Below, piece after piece: positions 12,269 to 21,616 of a stretch of DNA of 64,000 bases; positions within the stretch are counted from its first letter, which is position 1, and each line of letters begins with the position of its first letter. Location of the stretch: positions 186,001 to 250,000 of the forward strand of contig JAIUCV010000084.1 of the NCBI GenBank assembly GCA_026724425.1, given 5' to 3'. The notes beneath the pieces are model-generated. The model was given only the letters and a program-made list of their open reading frames with translations. It did not search any database and was not told where the DNA came from. The position numbers and the translations under genes were made by a program. The DNA is from Erythrophleum ivorense. Taxonomy: Eukaryota; Streptophyta; Magnoliopsida; Fabales; Fabaceae.

Positions 12269-12979
12269 AAACCATCACTATTTCAAGGACCTTGATCTCG
12301 CCGGATAGAGACTGACATGATGACATGTAGCTGCTTGAGGCTCAAAACCCATGGAGTTCGCTTAATGGTTTGCACTTTGCAGGAAAGCCTCTGAATCTCT
12401 GTGGATTTGTGGTTGAGAGGTTTGCGAATGAGTTGATGAGGTAGAAAGTAGGGAAGGATCCTTTGTGAACATTTCTTCCACGGGCTCGGTCTCGTTACAT
12501 CATTGCTTCATAATTCGCTTTAAAGAACCAATTTGTTGTATGACTCCATGAATCTAACCTCTTGCTTTTATGATCAATTACTTTAGAGAATTAGCTCAGG
12601 TTCTAAGCCGTTACGTTCTCTTCTTTTAAGCTCGACTTTGTAGCAGTCACTAAATACCACCAACACAATTTAAATGATGATCTTAATTGAAAGTTTACCG
12701 CCTCGATGTACTGTCTTAACCGGTAAAAGGCTGTGAATGAACTGTTCAAAGAGAACCCGGTTTGCGCCTAACACCCTTAAGGCCTCAACAAAAATAAAAT
12801 TTTAAAGTTAAAAATTAGAAAAGTATTAATTCATAACACTAATTTGAAACTCTAAACTCGATGGTATAGCAAGCGATAAAACTAAAATAGTTGATTAGTG
12901 TTAGAGTTTAAATAATTTTGTTGCATCATTGATAAAAAATATAATATTTTGGTGTAATTTGTGAATTTTACAAACAATT
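12269..12979. other. PAT19 3' UTR and intergenic DNA
   Basis: The 3' UTR probably covers the first 300 bases; the rest is AT-rich, with no ORF or RNA gene. It ends at the ATGCT target duplication of retrotransposon A (12980-12984). Confidence 0.5.
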
Positions 12980-13136
12980 ATGCTTGTAATATCCGTAAAC
13001 CAATCTATCGCTTCTGGGAAGCGGTGTCGATCGACACCAGGGGTAGTGTCGGTCGACACCAAAGGTTAAAATCGATTTCGGTTCGATTTGAGTTCCGATT
13101 TGGGCTGGTTAAGTGGGAAAAACCCTTGTGTCGCGT

Positions 13137-13143
13137 TATAAAG
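13137..13143 (+). promoter_or_regulatory. Likely TATA box of the element A LTR
   Basis: TATAAAG lies 152 bp into the LTR, downstream of the first palindrome pair. The right LTR has the same box. Transcription would start about 25-35 bp later and produce the leader containing the predicted LTR intron. Confidence 0.55.
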
Positions 13144-13292
13144 TGGTGGCCGCGTGGGTTTTATCGTTTTTGGAGAAAACAAAGAGAAAAAGGAGGCTGA
13201 GAGCTTTTGGGGAGATTCTGGAGCTTTGGGGTTGATCTGTGGTGGGTTCGTGTTGTTCTTCATCTCCTTCTTCTTCCTAATCCTTTGTCAAG

Positions 13293-13905
13293 GTGAGTGC
13301 ATGACCGTAGGCTCGCAGATAAGAGGATTTGTGAATTGTGGATCATGATTTGGTAGAGTTATGTGGTTTTTCGTGTTGTTTTATGTGATAAACGCGGGTT
13401 GAATCGCGTATGGTGTGTTGATTTTGTGTTTTGGGTGTTTATGTGTTGAAAATCGAAGTTGGCGTCGATCTCCTGGATCGGTGTCGATCGACACCAAGCC
13501 GGTGTCGGTCGACACCAAACGGGCAGGGTGTCGACCGACACAAGTGTGTGTCGATCGACACAGTCCGGTTTAATCCGGTTATCTGGCGGTTTAAGAAATC
13601 AAATTAAGTGGTTTAATCCGGTTTAATTGTAATTAAATGGTTTAATTCGAGAATTAATTAATAATTGGTGAAATTAATTAATTAAGTGATCTAAAAATAA
13701 TTGTGGGAATTATTTAAGTGTTTAAAAATTATTATTTAATTGTGGTGGTTATTTAATAATTAAAGTGAAAGATTTAATAATTGCGGTAATTATTAATATT
13801 GTTGAAAAATTGTTAAAATTGCGTAATTGGCCTGTAGGCGGGGTGATTGCCTCACCAAGTATTTCTTAAATACTTATGCATCTCTTTTTCCCTAATGTGA
13901 TGCAG
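13293..13905 (+). other. Predicted LTR leader intron of element A
   Basis: The donor CAAG|GTGAGT is near-perfect and the acceptor is GATGCAG|GTA. The counterpart in element C (41365-41829) keeps both sites despite strong divergence and a different length (465 against 613 bp). Removing it would place the conserved micro-ORF close to the 5' end of the RNA. Confidence 0.45.
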
Positions 13906-13914
13906 GTAGTCGAA

Positions 13915-14019
13915 ATGTTCTTCCGTGGAAAGAGACCGAGAGAAGAGGATGATGAGACTAGGAACTTGATTTTGGCAATCTTGTTGTGGCTAGCACGGAA
14001 TTCACTGTTAGGGTGTTAG
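13915..14019 (+). CDS. Conserved 34-codon LTR micro-ORF (element A)
   Basis: Small ORF of unknown function in the 3' part of the LTR, starting 9 bases after the predicted intron acceptor. It begins MFFRGKRPREEDDET, giving a basic patch and then an acidic patch, and continues with a hydrophobic tail rich in Leu, Ile and Trp. The same frame is open in element C (30 codons) and element B (30 codons), with identical RGKRPREEDDE and a similar tail ending NS, although the surrounding LTR differs. A copy is present in the right LTR at 20874-20978. It is too short to assign to a family and translation is unproven. Confidence 0.4.
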   Translation: MFFRGKRPREEDDETRNLILAILLWLARNSLLGC

Positions 14020-14195
14020 CTTGATTTTAATAATGTAGCAAACCTGGTGTTTAGGTTGCTAGAATTTATTATTGTTTTTATTGGTTATTGGTTTACTGTT
14101 GAACGGTTTAATTGGTTTAATATTATTGATTTCTTTCGAGAATTTCCGCATCGATAATTAATAAAAAAAAAAAAAAAAGCTTGGTTGTTTCATTT

Positions 14196-14207
14196 TGTTA
14201 TCAGAGC
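14196..14207 (+). promoter_or_regulatory. Primer binding site of element A
   Basis: TGTTATCAGAGC begins 3 nt after the LTR end and matches the plant initiator-Met tRNA primer site TGGTATCAGAGC with one change. Elements B and C have the unchanged form. Confidence 0.85.
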
Positions 14208-14401
14208 GAATACTGTTTTAGGACTGGTAGTATTGGATGAATTGGACTATGTGTTTAATTGATTATGTGAGTTAGTCAGTTAGTAGTATAGTCTCATCCT
14301 CTCGGTCTTCCAGTTTTCCGCGGTAAGCTGTGTGTTTTATCTTGTGGTTTGTTTTTGTGTTGTCTAGTTGCTCATCTGTTGTGCTGTGGTAGTGCAGTGA
14401 G

Positions 14402-15811
14402 ATGGATGCAGGAGCTAGAGGTCGTGGTATAGGTCGTGGTAGAGGCCGTGGTGCAGACCGTGGCAGAGGCCGTGGCAGAGGCCGTGGCAGAGGCTGTGGC
14501 AGGGGCCGTGGTCGTGGAGCTCAGGCGGATTCCGGTGAGAGTGCAGTGCCTAGTGTGGCGCCTAGTGTGGCGACAGCGTCAGAGACTCAGTTTGTGGCGA
14601 GTGAGGCCAGTTTGGGCGCTAGTGTGGGCGCGGGAGTTGGGGTTGCCCCAGGTGCGGGTGCCGCCCCGGCTCATGGTCTTGGTGACCAGTTGATGGGGGT
14701 TCTGACGCAGATTTTGGCACGTCTCCCGCAGATAGTTTCAGAGCAGGCTCCGGGTGTTCCTCCGGTGGTGGGGGCACAGCAGGGCGTTTTTGTTGGGCAG
14801 CATGGTGCTGCAGTGGTTGGGCATCCTTCCTATCTTGAGATGATGAGGGAGATGCAGAGGATCGGGACGCCTTTCTTTGAGGGTAGAGGTAGGCCCGAGG
14901 AGGCCGATGAGTGGCGGCAGAGGTTGGAACGGAACTTCCGTTCGGTTAGGTGTCCAGAGGGGTACCAGGTGGAGTTGGCGGTGCATTACCTTGGTGGGGA
15001 TGCACATTTGTGGTGGCGTTCTGTCATGTTGAGGAGAGCAGTGTGGACTTGGGGTGACTTCCTAGCGGAGTACAACGCCAAGTATTTTCCTCAGGAGGCC
15101 AGAGACAGATTCCAGATGAGGTTTGTGGCATTGACCCAGGGAGATAGGTCAGTGCGAGAGTATGACGCAGAGTTTGGCAGATTTGTGGCGTATTCTGGTT
15201 ACAGTCTTGAGGGTGAGCGGAGTTTGATGGCGAGATTTCTTCAGGGTCTTCGATCGAGCATCAGGACTCAGTGCAGAGGTAGTTCGTATTCTACCAGGGC
15301 AGAGTTGGTGGAGCTAGCAGCGTCCATCGAGGAGGACCTTCGTGAGCAGGTTGGTCCAGTTGTGGTGCCAGCTGCGGTTGTTCCTGCTACCCAGCCGAGG
15401 GGCCAGCAGCAACAGCATCAGCGTAGGAGTTTCAGTTCTGGTTCTAGCAGGGGCGGCAAGCCTGCGCAGGGCCAGAAGAGGAGACTTGAGGAGGTTGCTG
15501 GAGGCAGCCAGAGTGTTCGTGGTTGCTTCAGTTGTGGGAGCTTGGAGCATCGGGTGGCTAGTTGTCCCAAGAGTAGTGCGTCTCGGGATACTAGAGTGTG
15601 CTTTCACTGCAGGGAGCCGGGGCATATCAAGTCCTTGTGTCCCAAGTTGCAGCAGGTGTCAGTGGCGTCGGTTCAGCCGGTGGCGCAGATTGCAGCAGCG
15701 CAGACGGTAGAGTCGTTGGGAGCAGCGCCGAGGGTGTACTCTTCGGCAGAGGTGGGCCAGACCAGCCAGTCAGGCCAGATCACAGGTAAAATTCTGATTC
15801 AGACTTCGTAA
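14402..15811 (+). CDS. Gag of chromovirus A
   Basis: 469-aa capsid/nucleocapsid protein. Residues 1-45 are an RG-repeat segment (GRGRGRGAD type), followed by an Ala/Gly/Val/Pro-rich linker. The retrotransposon Gag core runs from about residue 145 (YLEMMREMQRIGTPFFEG, then VHYLGGDAHLWWRS) to about 325. Two CCHC zinc knuckles start near residues 377 (CFSCGSLEHRVASC) and 400 (CFHCREPGHIKSLC). The last seven residues, KILIQTS, are encoded inside a predicted intron (15786-15898); splicing would instead continue the frame into protease. The ATG lies 4 nt after a second predicted acceptor (leader intron 14323-14397). Gag itself looks intact. Confidence 0.92.
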   Translation: MDAGARGRGIGRGRGRGADRGRGRGRGRGRGCGRGRGRGAQADSGESAVPSVAPSVATASETQFVASEASLGASVGAGVGVAPGAGAAPAHGLGDQLMGVLTQILARLPQIVSEQAPGVPPVVGAQQGVFVGQHGAAVVGHPSYLEMMREMQRIGTPFFEGRGRPEEADEWRQRLERNFRSVRCPEGYQVELAVHYLGGDAHLWWRSVMLRRAVWTWGDFLAEYNAKYFPQEARDRFQMRFVALTQGDRSVREYDAEFGRFVAYSGYSLEGERSLMARFLQGLRSSIRTQCRGSSYSTRAELVELAASIEEDLREQVGPVVVPAAVVPATQPRGQQQQHQRRSFSSGSSRGGKPAQGQKRRLEEVAGGSQSVRGCFSCGSLEHRVASCPKSSASRDTRVCFHCREPGHIKSLCPKLQQVSVASVQPVAQIAAAQTVESLGAAPRVYSSAEVGQTSQSGQITGKILIQTS

Positions 15812-15898
15812 ATTCTTAGTGTAGAATTGTAGTGTGGTTGTCTGTTCTTTATTTTACTGTGATAGTGTTTAGGGTTCTCAACACTTGTGAATGTGTAG
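15786..15898 (+). other. Predicted gag-protease intron, element A
   Basis: A 113-bp GT-AG interval (ACAG|GTAAAA ... GTGTAG|GG) with a T-rich middle and a CTCAAC branch-like site about 20 nt before the acceptor. Gag and pol are in different frames in the DNA; removing exactly this interval joins ITG to TLLVGG, ahead of the protease motif VLFDSGA. The same interval exists in B and C. Confidence 0.6.
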
Positions 15899-18800
15899 GG
15901 ACCTTGTTAGTGGGTGGTGTTGAGTCTCACGTGCTGTTTGACTCGGGAGCAACAAAGTGCTTCATTACTCCGGAGTGTGCCGAGAGTAGAGGTATCCAGA
16001 GTAGCGCTGGTGAGCGCGAGGGTTTTGTCAAGGTTGCCGGTGGAGGTTACTTGACTACTTTGGGTCGTGCTAGAGCAGTCGACGTTCAGATTGCAGAGCA
16101 GTCTATGCCAGCAGACTTGGTCATCAGTCCGGTGGAGCTGTATGACGTGATTTTGGGGATGGATTGGCTGTCGTGTTACAGAGTTCATCTGGATTGTTTC
16201 AGAGCCAGAGTTGTGTTTGAGCGAGATGCAGGGAGGTTGGTTTATCAGGGTGTGAGGCCGACTTCAGGGAGTCTTGTGATCTCGGCTATTCAGGCTAAGC
16301 GGATGTTAGGTCGAGGTTGCGAGGCGTATTTGGCGACGATAGTGATGTCGGAGTCTAGTGGTGAGGTGGTTCTTGAGGATATTGAGGTTGTCCGGGAGTT
16401 CGAGGATGTGTTTCGGTCACTGAAGGGGTTGCCACCATCTCGGTCAGATCCCTTCACGATTGAGTTAGAGCCCGGGACAGCTCCAATATCGAAGACACCT
16501 TACAGGATGGCGCCAGCGGAGCTGGCAGAGCTGAAGAAGCAGCTAGAGGACCTTTTGAGTAAAGGGTTCATTAGACCGAGTGTTTCACCATGGGGAGCAC
16601 CAGTATTGTTTGTGAAGAAGAAGGATGGCAGTTTTCGGTTGTGCATCGATTACCGGGGACTCAACCGAGTCACAGTGAAGAACAGGTATCCACTCCCTAG
16701 GATTGATGAGTTGTTGGATCAGTTGAGGGGTGCTACCTGGTTCTCCAAGATTGACTTGGCATCGGGTTATCATCAGATCCCGATAGATGAGGCAGATGTT
16801 CGCAAGACGGCGTTCAGGACGAGGTATGGGCACTTCGAGTTTGTAGTCATGCCTTTTAGGTTGACTAATGCGCCGGCAGCATTTATGAGGTTGATGAACG
16901 ACGTGTTCAGGGAGTTTTTGGACGTGTTCGTTATCATTTTCATTGATGACATCTTAGTATATTCGAGGAGTCCAGAAGAGCATGCGACTCACTTGAGGCT
17001 TGTTTTGGAGAAGCTTCGAGAGCAGAAGCTGTTTGCTAAGTTGAGCAAGTGCAGCTTTTGGCAGAGAGAGATGGGGTTTCTTGGCCATATCGTTTCTGCA
17101 GAGGGTGTGTCTGTGGATCCGGCTAAGATCGAGGCTATCAGAGATTGGCCTAGACCGAGTAGTGCTACCGAGATCAGGAGTTTTCTGGGTTTAGCAGGGT
17201 ACTACAGGAGGTTTGTCAGGGGCTTTGCGAGCATGTCTCAGCCGATGACGAGGTTGACAGGCAAGGATGTGCCGTTTGTGTGGTCGCCGGAGTGCGAGGA
17301 GAGCTTTGGGAAGCTCAAGGAGATGTTGACTAGTACACCAGTGTTGGCATTACCTGATCCGGGGAAGCCTTATGTGGTGTATACAGATGCTTCAGGTGTT
17401 GGGTTGGGTTGTATCTTGATGCAGGAGGGCAGAGTGATTGCTTATGCTTCGAGGCAGTTGCAGGGCAGTGAGCGCAACCGCCCTACACACGATCTTGAGT
17501 TGGGAGCGGTGGTCTTTGCACTCAAGATTTGGAGGTCTTATCTTTATGGTGGTGCAGTGCAGATCTTTACAGATCACAAGAGTTTGAAGCATATCTTTAC
17601 TCAGCCTTTGCTGAATGCGGGGCAGACGCGTTGGGTGGAGTTTCTGGCAGATTATGATCTGGATATTGTGTATCATCCAGGCAAGGCCAATTTGGTGGCA
17701 GATGCATTGAGTCGACGACGAGTTGATTCAGCTAGAGAGCAGGATGTGGAGACTTTGGTCAGCGAGATTAGCACATTGAGGCTTTGTGCGATTTCGGAGG
17801 AGCCTTTGGGTTTAGAGGCAGCTGATCAGGCAGACTTACTTAGCAGGATCAGAGTGGCTCAGCAGGATGATCAGGGTTTGGTTGATGCATCGCGGGCAGC
17901 TGGTTCTGAGTATGAGGTCTCGGGACGATATTGGTTCGTGGGCGAGTTTGTGTGCCCAAGGACGAGGAGTTGAGACGAGAGGTCTTGAGAGAGGCTCATG
18001 CGAGCAAGTTTTCGATTCATCCGGGTGCGACCAAGATGTACCGTGACCTCAAACGGTATTATCACTGGGTTGGGATGAAGAGGGATGTGGTTGATTGGGT
18101 TGCGAGGTGAAACACGTGTTCGTTGGTCAAGGCACAGCATCAGGTTCTAGGTGGACTTTTGCAGAGCTTACCCATTCCAGAGTGGAAGTGGGATATGATC
18201 ACGATGGATTTTGTGGTGGGATTACCTATCTCACGGACGTTTGATGCGATTTGGGTCATTGTGGATCGTTTGACCAAGTCCGCGCACTTCTTGGCCATCA
18301 AGAAGACAGACGGGGCTGCTGTTTTGGCTAGGAAGTTTGTGCGAGAGATTGTGAGGTTGCATGGTGTGCCAGCTAGTATTGTGTCGGATAGGGATCCGAG
18401 ATTTGCCTCAGAGTTTTGGAGGGCATTTCAGACAGAGATGGGCACCAAGGTGCATATGAGTACAGCGTATCATCCGCAGACAGACGGGCAGTCAGAGAGG
18501 ACTATCCAGACTTTGGAGGATCTGTTGAGGATGTGTGTGTTGGATTGGGGTGGCCATTGGACTGATCATCTGTGTTTGGCGGAGTTTGCCTATAACAACA
18601 GTTATCAGTCTAGTATCGGCATGGCTCCTTATGAGGCTTTGTATGGGAGGCCATGTAGGACACCCTTATGCTGGACCCAAGTGGGGGAGCGCAGCATGTT
18701 TGGGGCTACCTTTGTTCAGGAAACGACGGAGAAGATCCGTGTTTTGAGGCTGAACATGAAGGAGGCTCAGGATAGACAGAGGAGTTATGCAGACAGGCGG

Positions 18801-19256
18801 CGACGTGAGCTTGAGTTTCAGGTGGGAGATAGAGTGTATCTCAAGATGGCTATGTTGAGGGGCCCTAACAGGTCCATAGCAGAGAACAAGCTCAGTCCGC
18901 GGTTTATGGGTCCGTTCCCGGTGGTGGAGCGAGTTGGACCAGTGGCTTATCGGTTGGAGCTGCCACCGATTATGAGCGCCTTCCACAAGGTGTTTCATGT
19001 GTCTATGTTGCGGAGGTGTCTGCATCCTTCAGAGGAGTTGGTGGCTGAGATTCCAGAGGACCTTCAGCCAGATATGACGGTTCCGGCGGTTCCTGTGAGG
19101 ATTCTCGAGAGGGGAGTCAAGGTTCTGCGGAACAAGAGAGTGCCATTGTTGAGAGTCTTGTGGGACTGTAGTGGCACTAAGGAGGAGACTTGGGAGCCAG
19201 AGGCAAAGATGAAGCTGAAGTTCAGGAAGTGGTTCGACAAGCAGATGATCGAGTGA
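15899..19256 (+). pseudogene. Broken pol of chromovirus A (PR-RT-RH-INT-chromodomain)
   Basis: Polyprotein for reverse transcription and integration. In order: aspartic protease (VLFDSGATKCF), RT (LCIDYRGLNR; catalytic FIDD in VFVIIFIDDILVYS), RNase H (YTDASGVGLGC; DHKSL), integrase zinc-binding and DDE core (MDFVVGLPIS; SDRDPRF; STAYHPQTDGQSERT), GPF/Y-like MGPFPV segment, and a C-terminal chromodomain-like part (VLRNKRVPLLRVLW). Two lesions break it: a 7-bp loss near 17924 relative to B and C, giving a frameshift and a stop at 17973, and TGA at 18108-18110, which replaces the first Cys of the integrase CxxC pair. One RT residue also differs from B and C (PFR for PFG near 16855). Confidence 0.9.
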
Positions 19257-19776
19257 GCTTCTTCGTCTTTGTGGGTCTAGTGTGATAGCGCGGTGCTATG
19301 TGTTGTTATTGTTGATGGATTATGTATTTTCGTTTTTGGCGTTGTAACGATATACATTTTTGAGTTATATGAGATGGTGTTTCCCTCATTTTTGGTTTTG
19401 TGGTTTGGATGTTACAAGTGTGTTGACCAGTGGGTCGTGAGACAATCTTTCCATCTATGTCGTAAACATTCTCGAATTTTTACTCTAAGGGCGTGGTGTC
19501 CCTGAATAACTCATTGCCAAGAGATAGTGTTCTCTGTTAGACTTATACGAGAGGGTCGCTACCTCAAGTATAAGTGATATGTCTACTTACTAGTGAATAG
19601 TGTGTTGCGTAGTAAGTAACAAGAGGATAGTGTTCCTCTTGAGGAGAAAGTGTTCTCCGGCAGAGTCGAGTTAAGGGTAAAGATGTCTGAAAATGTATGT
19701 ATGGCATAGAAATAGATGTGAGTCTCGGGGATCAAGTGAGGATCTCGTGTATTTGGCCAAGTGGGCCGGATTAGGT

Positions 19777-19860
19777 CATCTGTGGTAGACGAGTGTGTCG
19801 TCTGTGGTAGACGAGTGTGTCGTCTGTGGTAGACGAGTTGCGTCTGTGGTAGACGTGTTG
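19777..19860. repeat. 22-bp tandem repeat near the element A polypurine tract
   Basis: Four copies of a unit like TCTGTGGTAGACGAGTGTGT lie between pol and the 3' LTR; the third and fourth are slightly shortened. The matching region of element C has a different repeat built around GGTCACGTTTTGG (about 47447-47510). Confidence 0.8.
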
Positions 19861-19888
19861 TGTTGGGATTCGAGGATGAATCCAGTTT

Positions 19889-19901
19889 AGTGGGGGAGAA
19901 T
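19889..19901 (+). promoter_or_regulatory. Polypurine tract of element A
   Basis: AGTGGGGGAGAAT abuts the 3' LTR start at 19902 and primes plus-strand DNA synthesis. The same tract is seen in element C at 47665-47678 and in reverse in element B at 25976-25989. Confidence 0.85.
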
Positions 19902-21150
19902 TGTAACATCCGTAAACCAATCTATCGCTTCTGGGAAGCGGTGTCGATCGACACCAGGGGTAGTGTCGGTCGACACCAAAGGTTAAAATCGATTTCGGTT
20001 CGATTTGAGTTCCGGTTTGGGCTGGTTAAGTGGGAAAAACCCTTGTGTCGCGTTATAAAGTGGTGGCCGCGTGGGTTTTGTCGTTTTTGGAGAAAACAAA
20101 GAGAAAAACGAGGCTGAGAGCTTTTGGGGAGATTCTGGAGCTTTGGGGTTGATCTGTGGTGGGTTTGTGTTGTTCTTCATCTCCTTCTTCTTCCTAATCC
20201 TTTGTCAAGGTGAGTGCATGACCGTAGGCTCGCAGATAAGAGGATTTGTGAATTGTGGATCATGATTTGGTAGAGTTATGTGGTTTTTCGTGTTGTTTTA
20301 TGTGATAAACGCGGGTTGAATCGCGTATGGTATGTTGATTTTGTGTTTTGGGTGTTTATGTGTTGAAAATCGAAGTTGGCGTCGATCTCCTGGATCGGTG
20401 TCGATCGACACCAAGCCGGTGTCGGTCGACACCAAACGGGCAGGGTGTCGACCGACACAAGTGTGTGTCGATCGACACAGTCCGGTTTAATCCGGTTATC
20501 TGGCGGTTTAAGAAATCAATTGGATTAAGTGGTTTAATCCGGTTTAATTGTAATTAAATGGTTTAAGTGGTTTAATCCGGTTTAATTGTAATTAAATGGT
20601 TTAATTCGAGAATTAATTAATAATTGGTGAAATTAATTAATTAAGTGATCTAAAAATAATTGTGGGAATTATTTAAGTGTTTAAAAATTATTATTTAATT
20701 ATGGTGGTTATTTAATAATTAAAGTGAAAGATTTAATAATTGCGGTAATTATTAATATTGTTGAAAAATTGTTAAAATTGCGTAATTGGCCTGTTGGCGG
20801 GGTGATTGCCTCACCAAGTATTTCTTAAATACTTATGCATCTCTTTTTCCCTAATGTGATGCAGGTAGTCGAAATGTTCTTCCGCGGAAAGAGACCGAGA
20901 GAAGAGGATGATGAGACTAGGAACTTGATTTTGGCAATCTTGTTGTGGCTAGCACGGAATTCACTGTTAGGGTGTTAGCTTGATTTTAATAATGTAGCAA
21001 ACCTGGTGTTTAGGTTGCTAGAATTTATTATTGTTTTTATTGGTTATTGGTTTACTGTTGAACGGTTTAATTGGTTTAATATTATTGATTTCTTTCGAGA
21101 ATTTCCGCATCGATAATTAATAAAAAAAAAAAAAAAGCTTGGTTGTTTCA
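19902..21150 (+). repeat. Right (3') LTR of element A
   Basis: 1,249 bp, TGTAACATCC to TTGTTTCA. It is about 40 bp longer than the left LTR because a GTGGTTTAATCCGG-containing segment near 20528-20600 is tandemly duplicated. Confidence 0.95.
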
Positions 21151-21616
21151 ATGCTAAAAATTAATACAAAAATAGAAATTGAATATACTTGGAATATTAT
21201 TTTCAGGATTAAAAAAAAAAGGAATTGTAGATTGGAGAAAAAAGTAAACTGAATTTTGGATTATTATAGTCTTTTGTTGTTAAGAACCAGCCATATTTGG
21301 AGTAATACAGTAGACACAGCCAGTTAAAAATTACATACACTTTCCATATACACTAATTTTCCAAATCAAGTTATAAGAAAATAACATTTTAAACTTACGT
21401 CTTCTTTTCTCATCTTTTTAACATACAACATAACCTCTACGAATCAATACTCGATAAACTAATAATCACTATAAATAATCAATTTATCCACTCTTGAATC
21501 GGGCTAGTGTAAAAATAAGCAAAATTTGATAAGATGATAAGATAATAATATTTTTGAAACTCTTATGTAAAAATATGGTCTCAATAATAAGATAAACTAA
21601 AATTTTTGGATATCTG

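Larger units (their letters stand above)
12985..14192 (+). repeat. Left (5') LTR of element A
   Basis: 1,208 bp, TGTAATATCC to TTGTTTCA. It contains clustered TGTCGATCGACA-type palindromes (13026-13057 and 13477-13562), a TATAAAG box, a predicted intron (13293-13905), a 34-codon micro-ORF and an A-run just before the 3' end. Confidence 0.95.
12985..21150 (+). mobile_element. Complete Ty3/gypsy chromovirus A (Tekay-like), pol broken
   Basis: An 8,166-bp LTR retrotransposon flanked by the 5-bp target duplication ATGCT at 12980-12984 and 21151-21155. LTRs begin TGTAA and end GTTTCA. Order: LTR, tRNA-iMet-type primer site, gag, protease, RT, RNase H, integrase, degenerate chromodomain, polypurine tract, LTR, which is the Ty3/gypsy order. 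By eye I count about ten substitutions between the LTRs plus a short internal duplication in the right copy, so it is older than elements B, C and D. Pol carries a frameshift and a stop, so it cannot make its own enzymes. Confidence 0.95.

Noticed and set aside
13359..13541. Short ORFs in the LTRs carrying the CRSTP/VDRH-like palindrome translation
   Set aside because: They reflect the TGTCGATCGACA palindrome arrays and lie mostly within the predicted intron.
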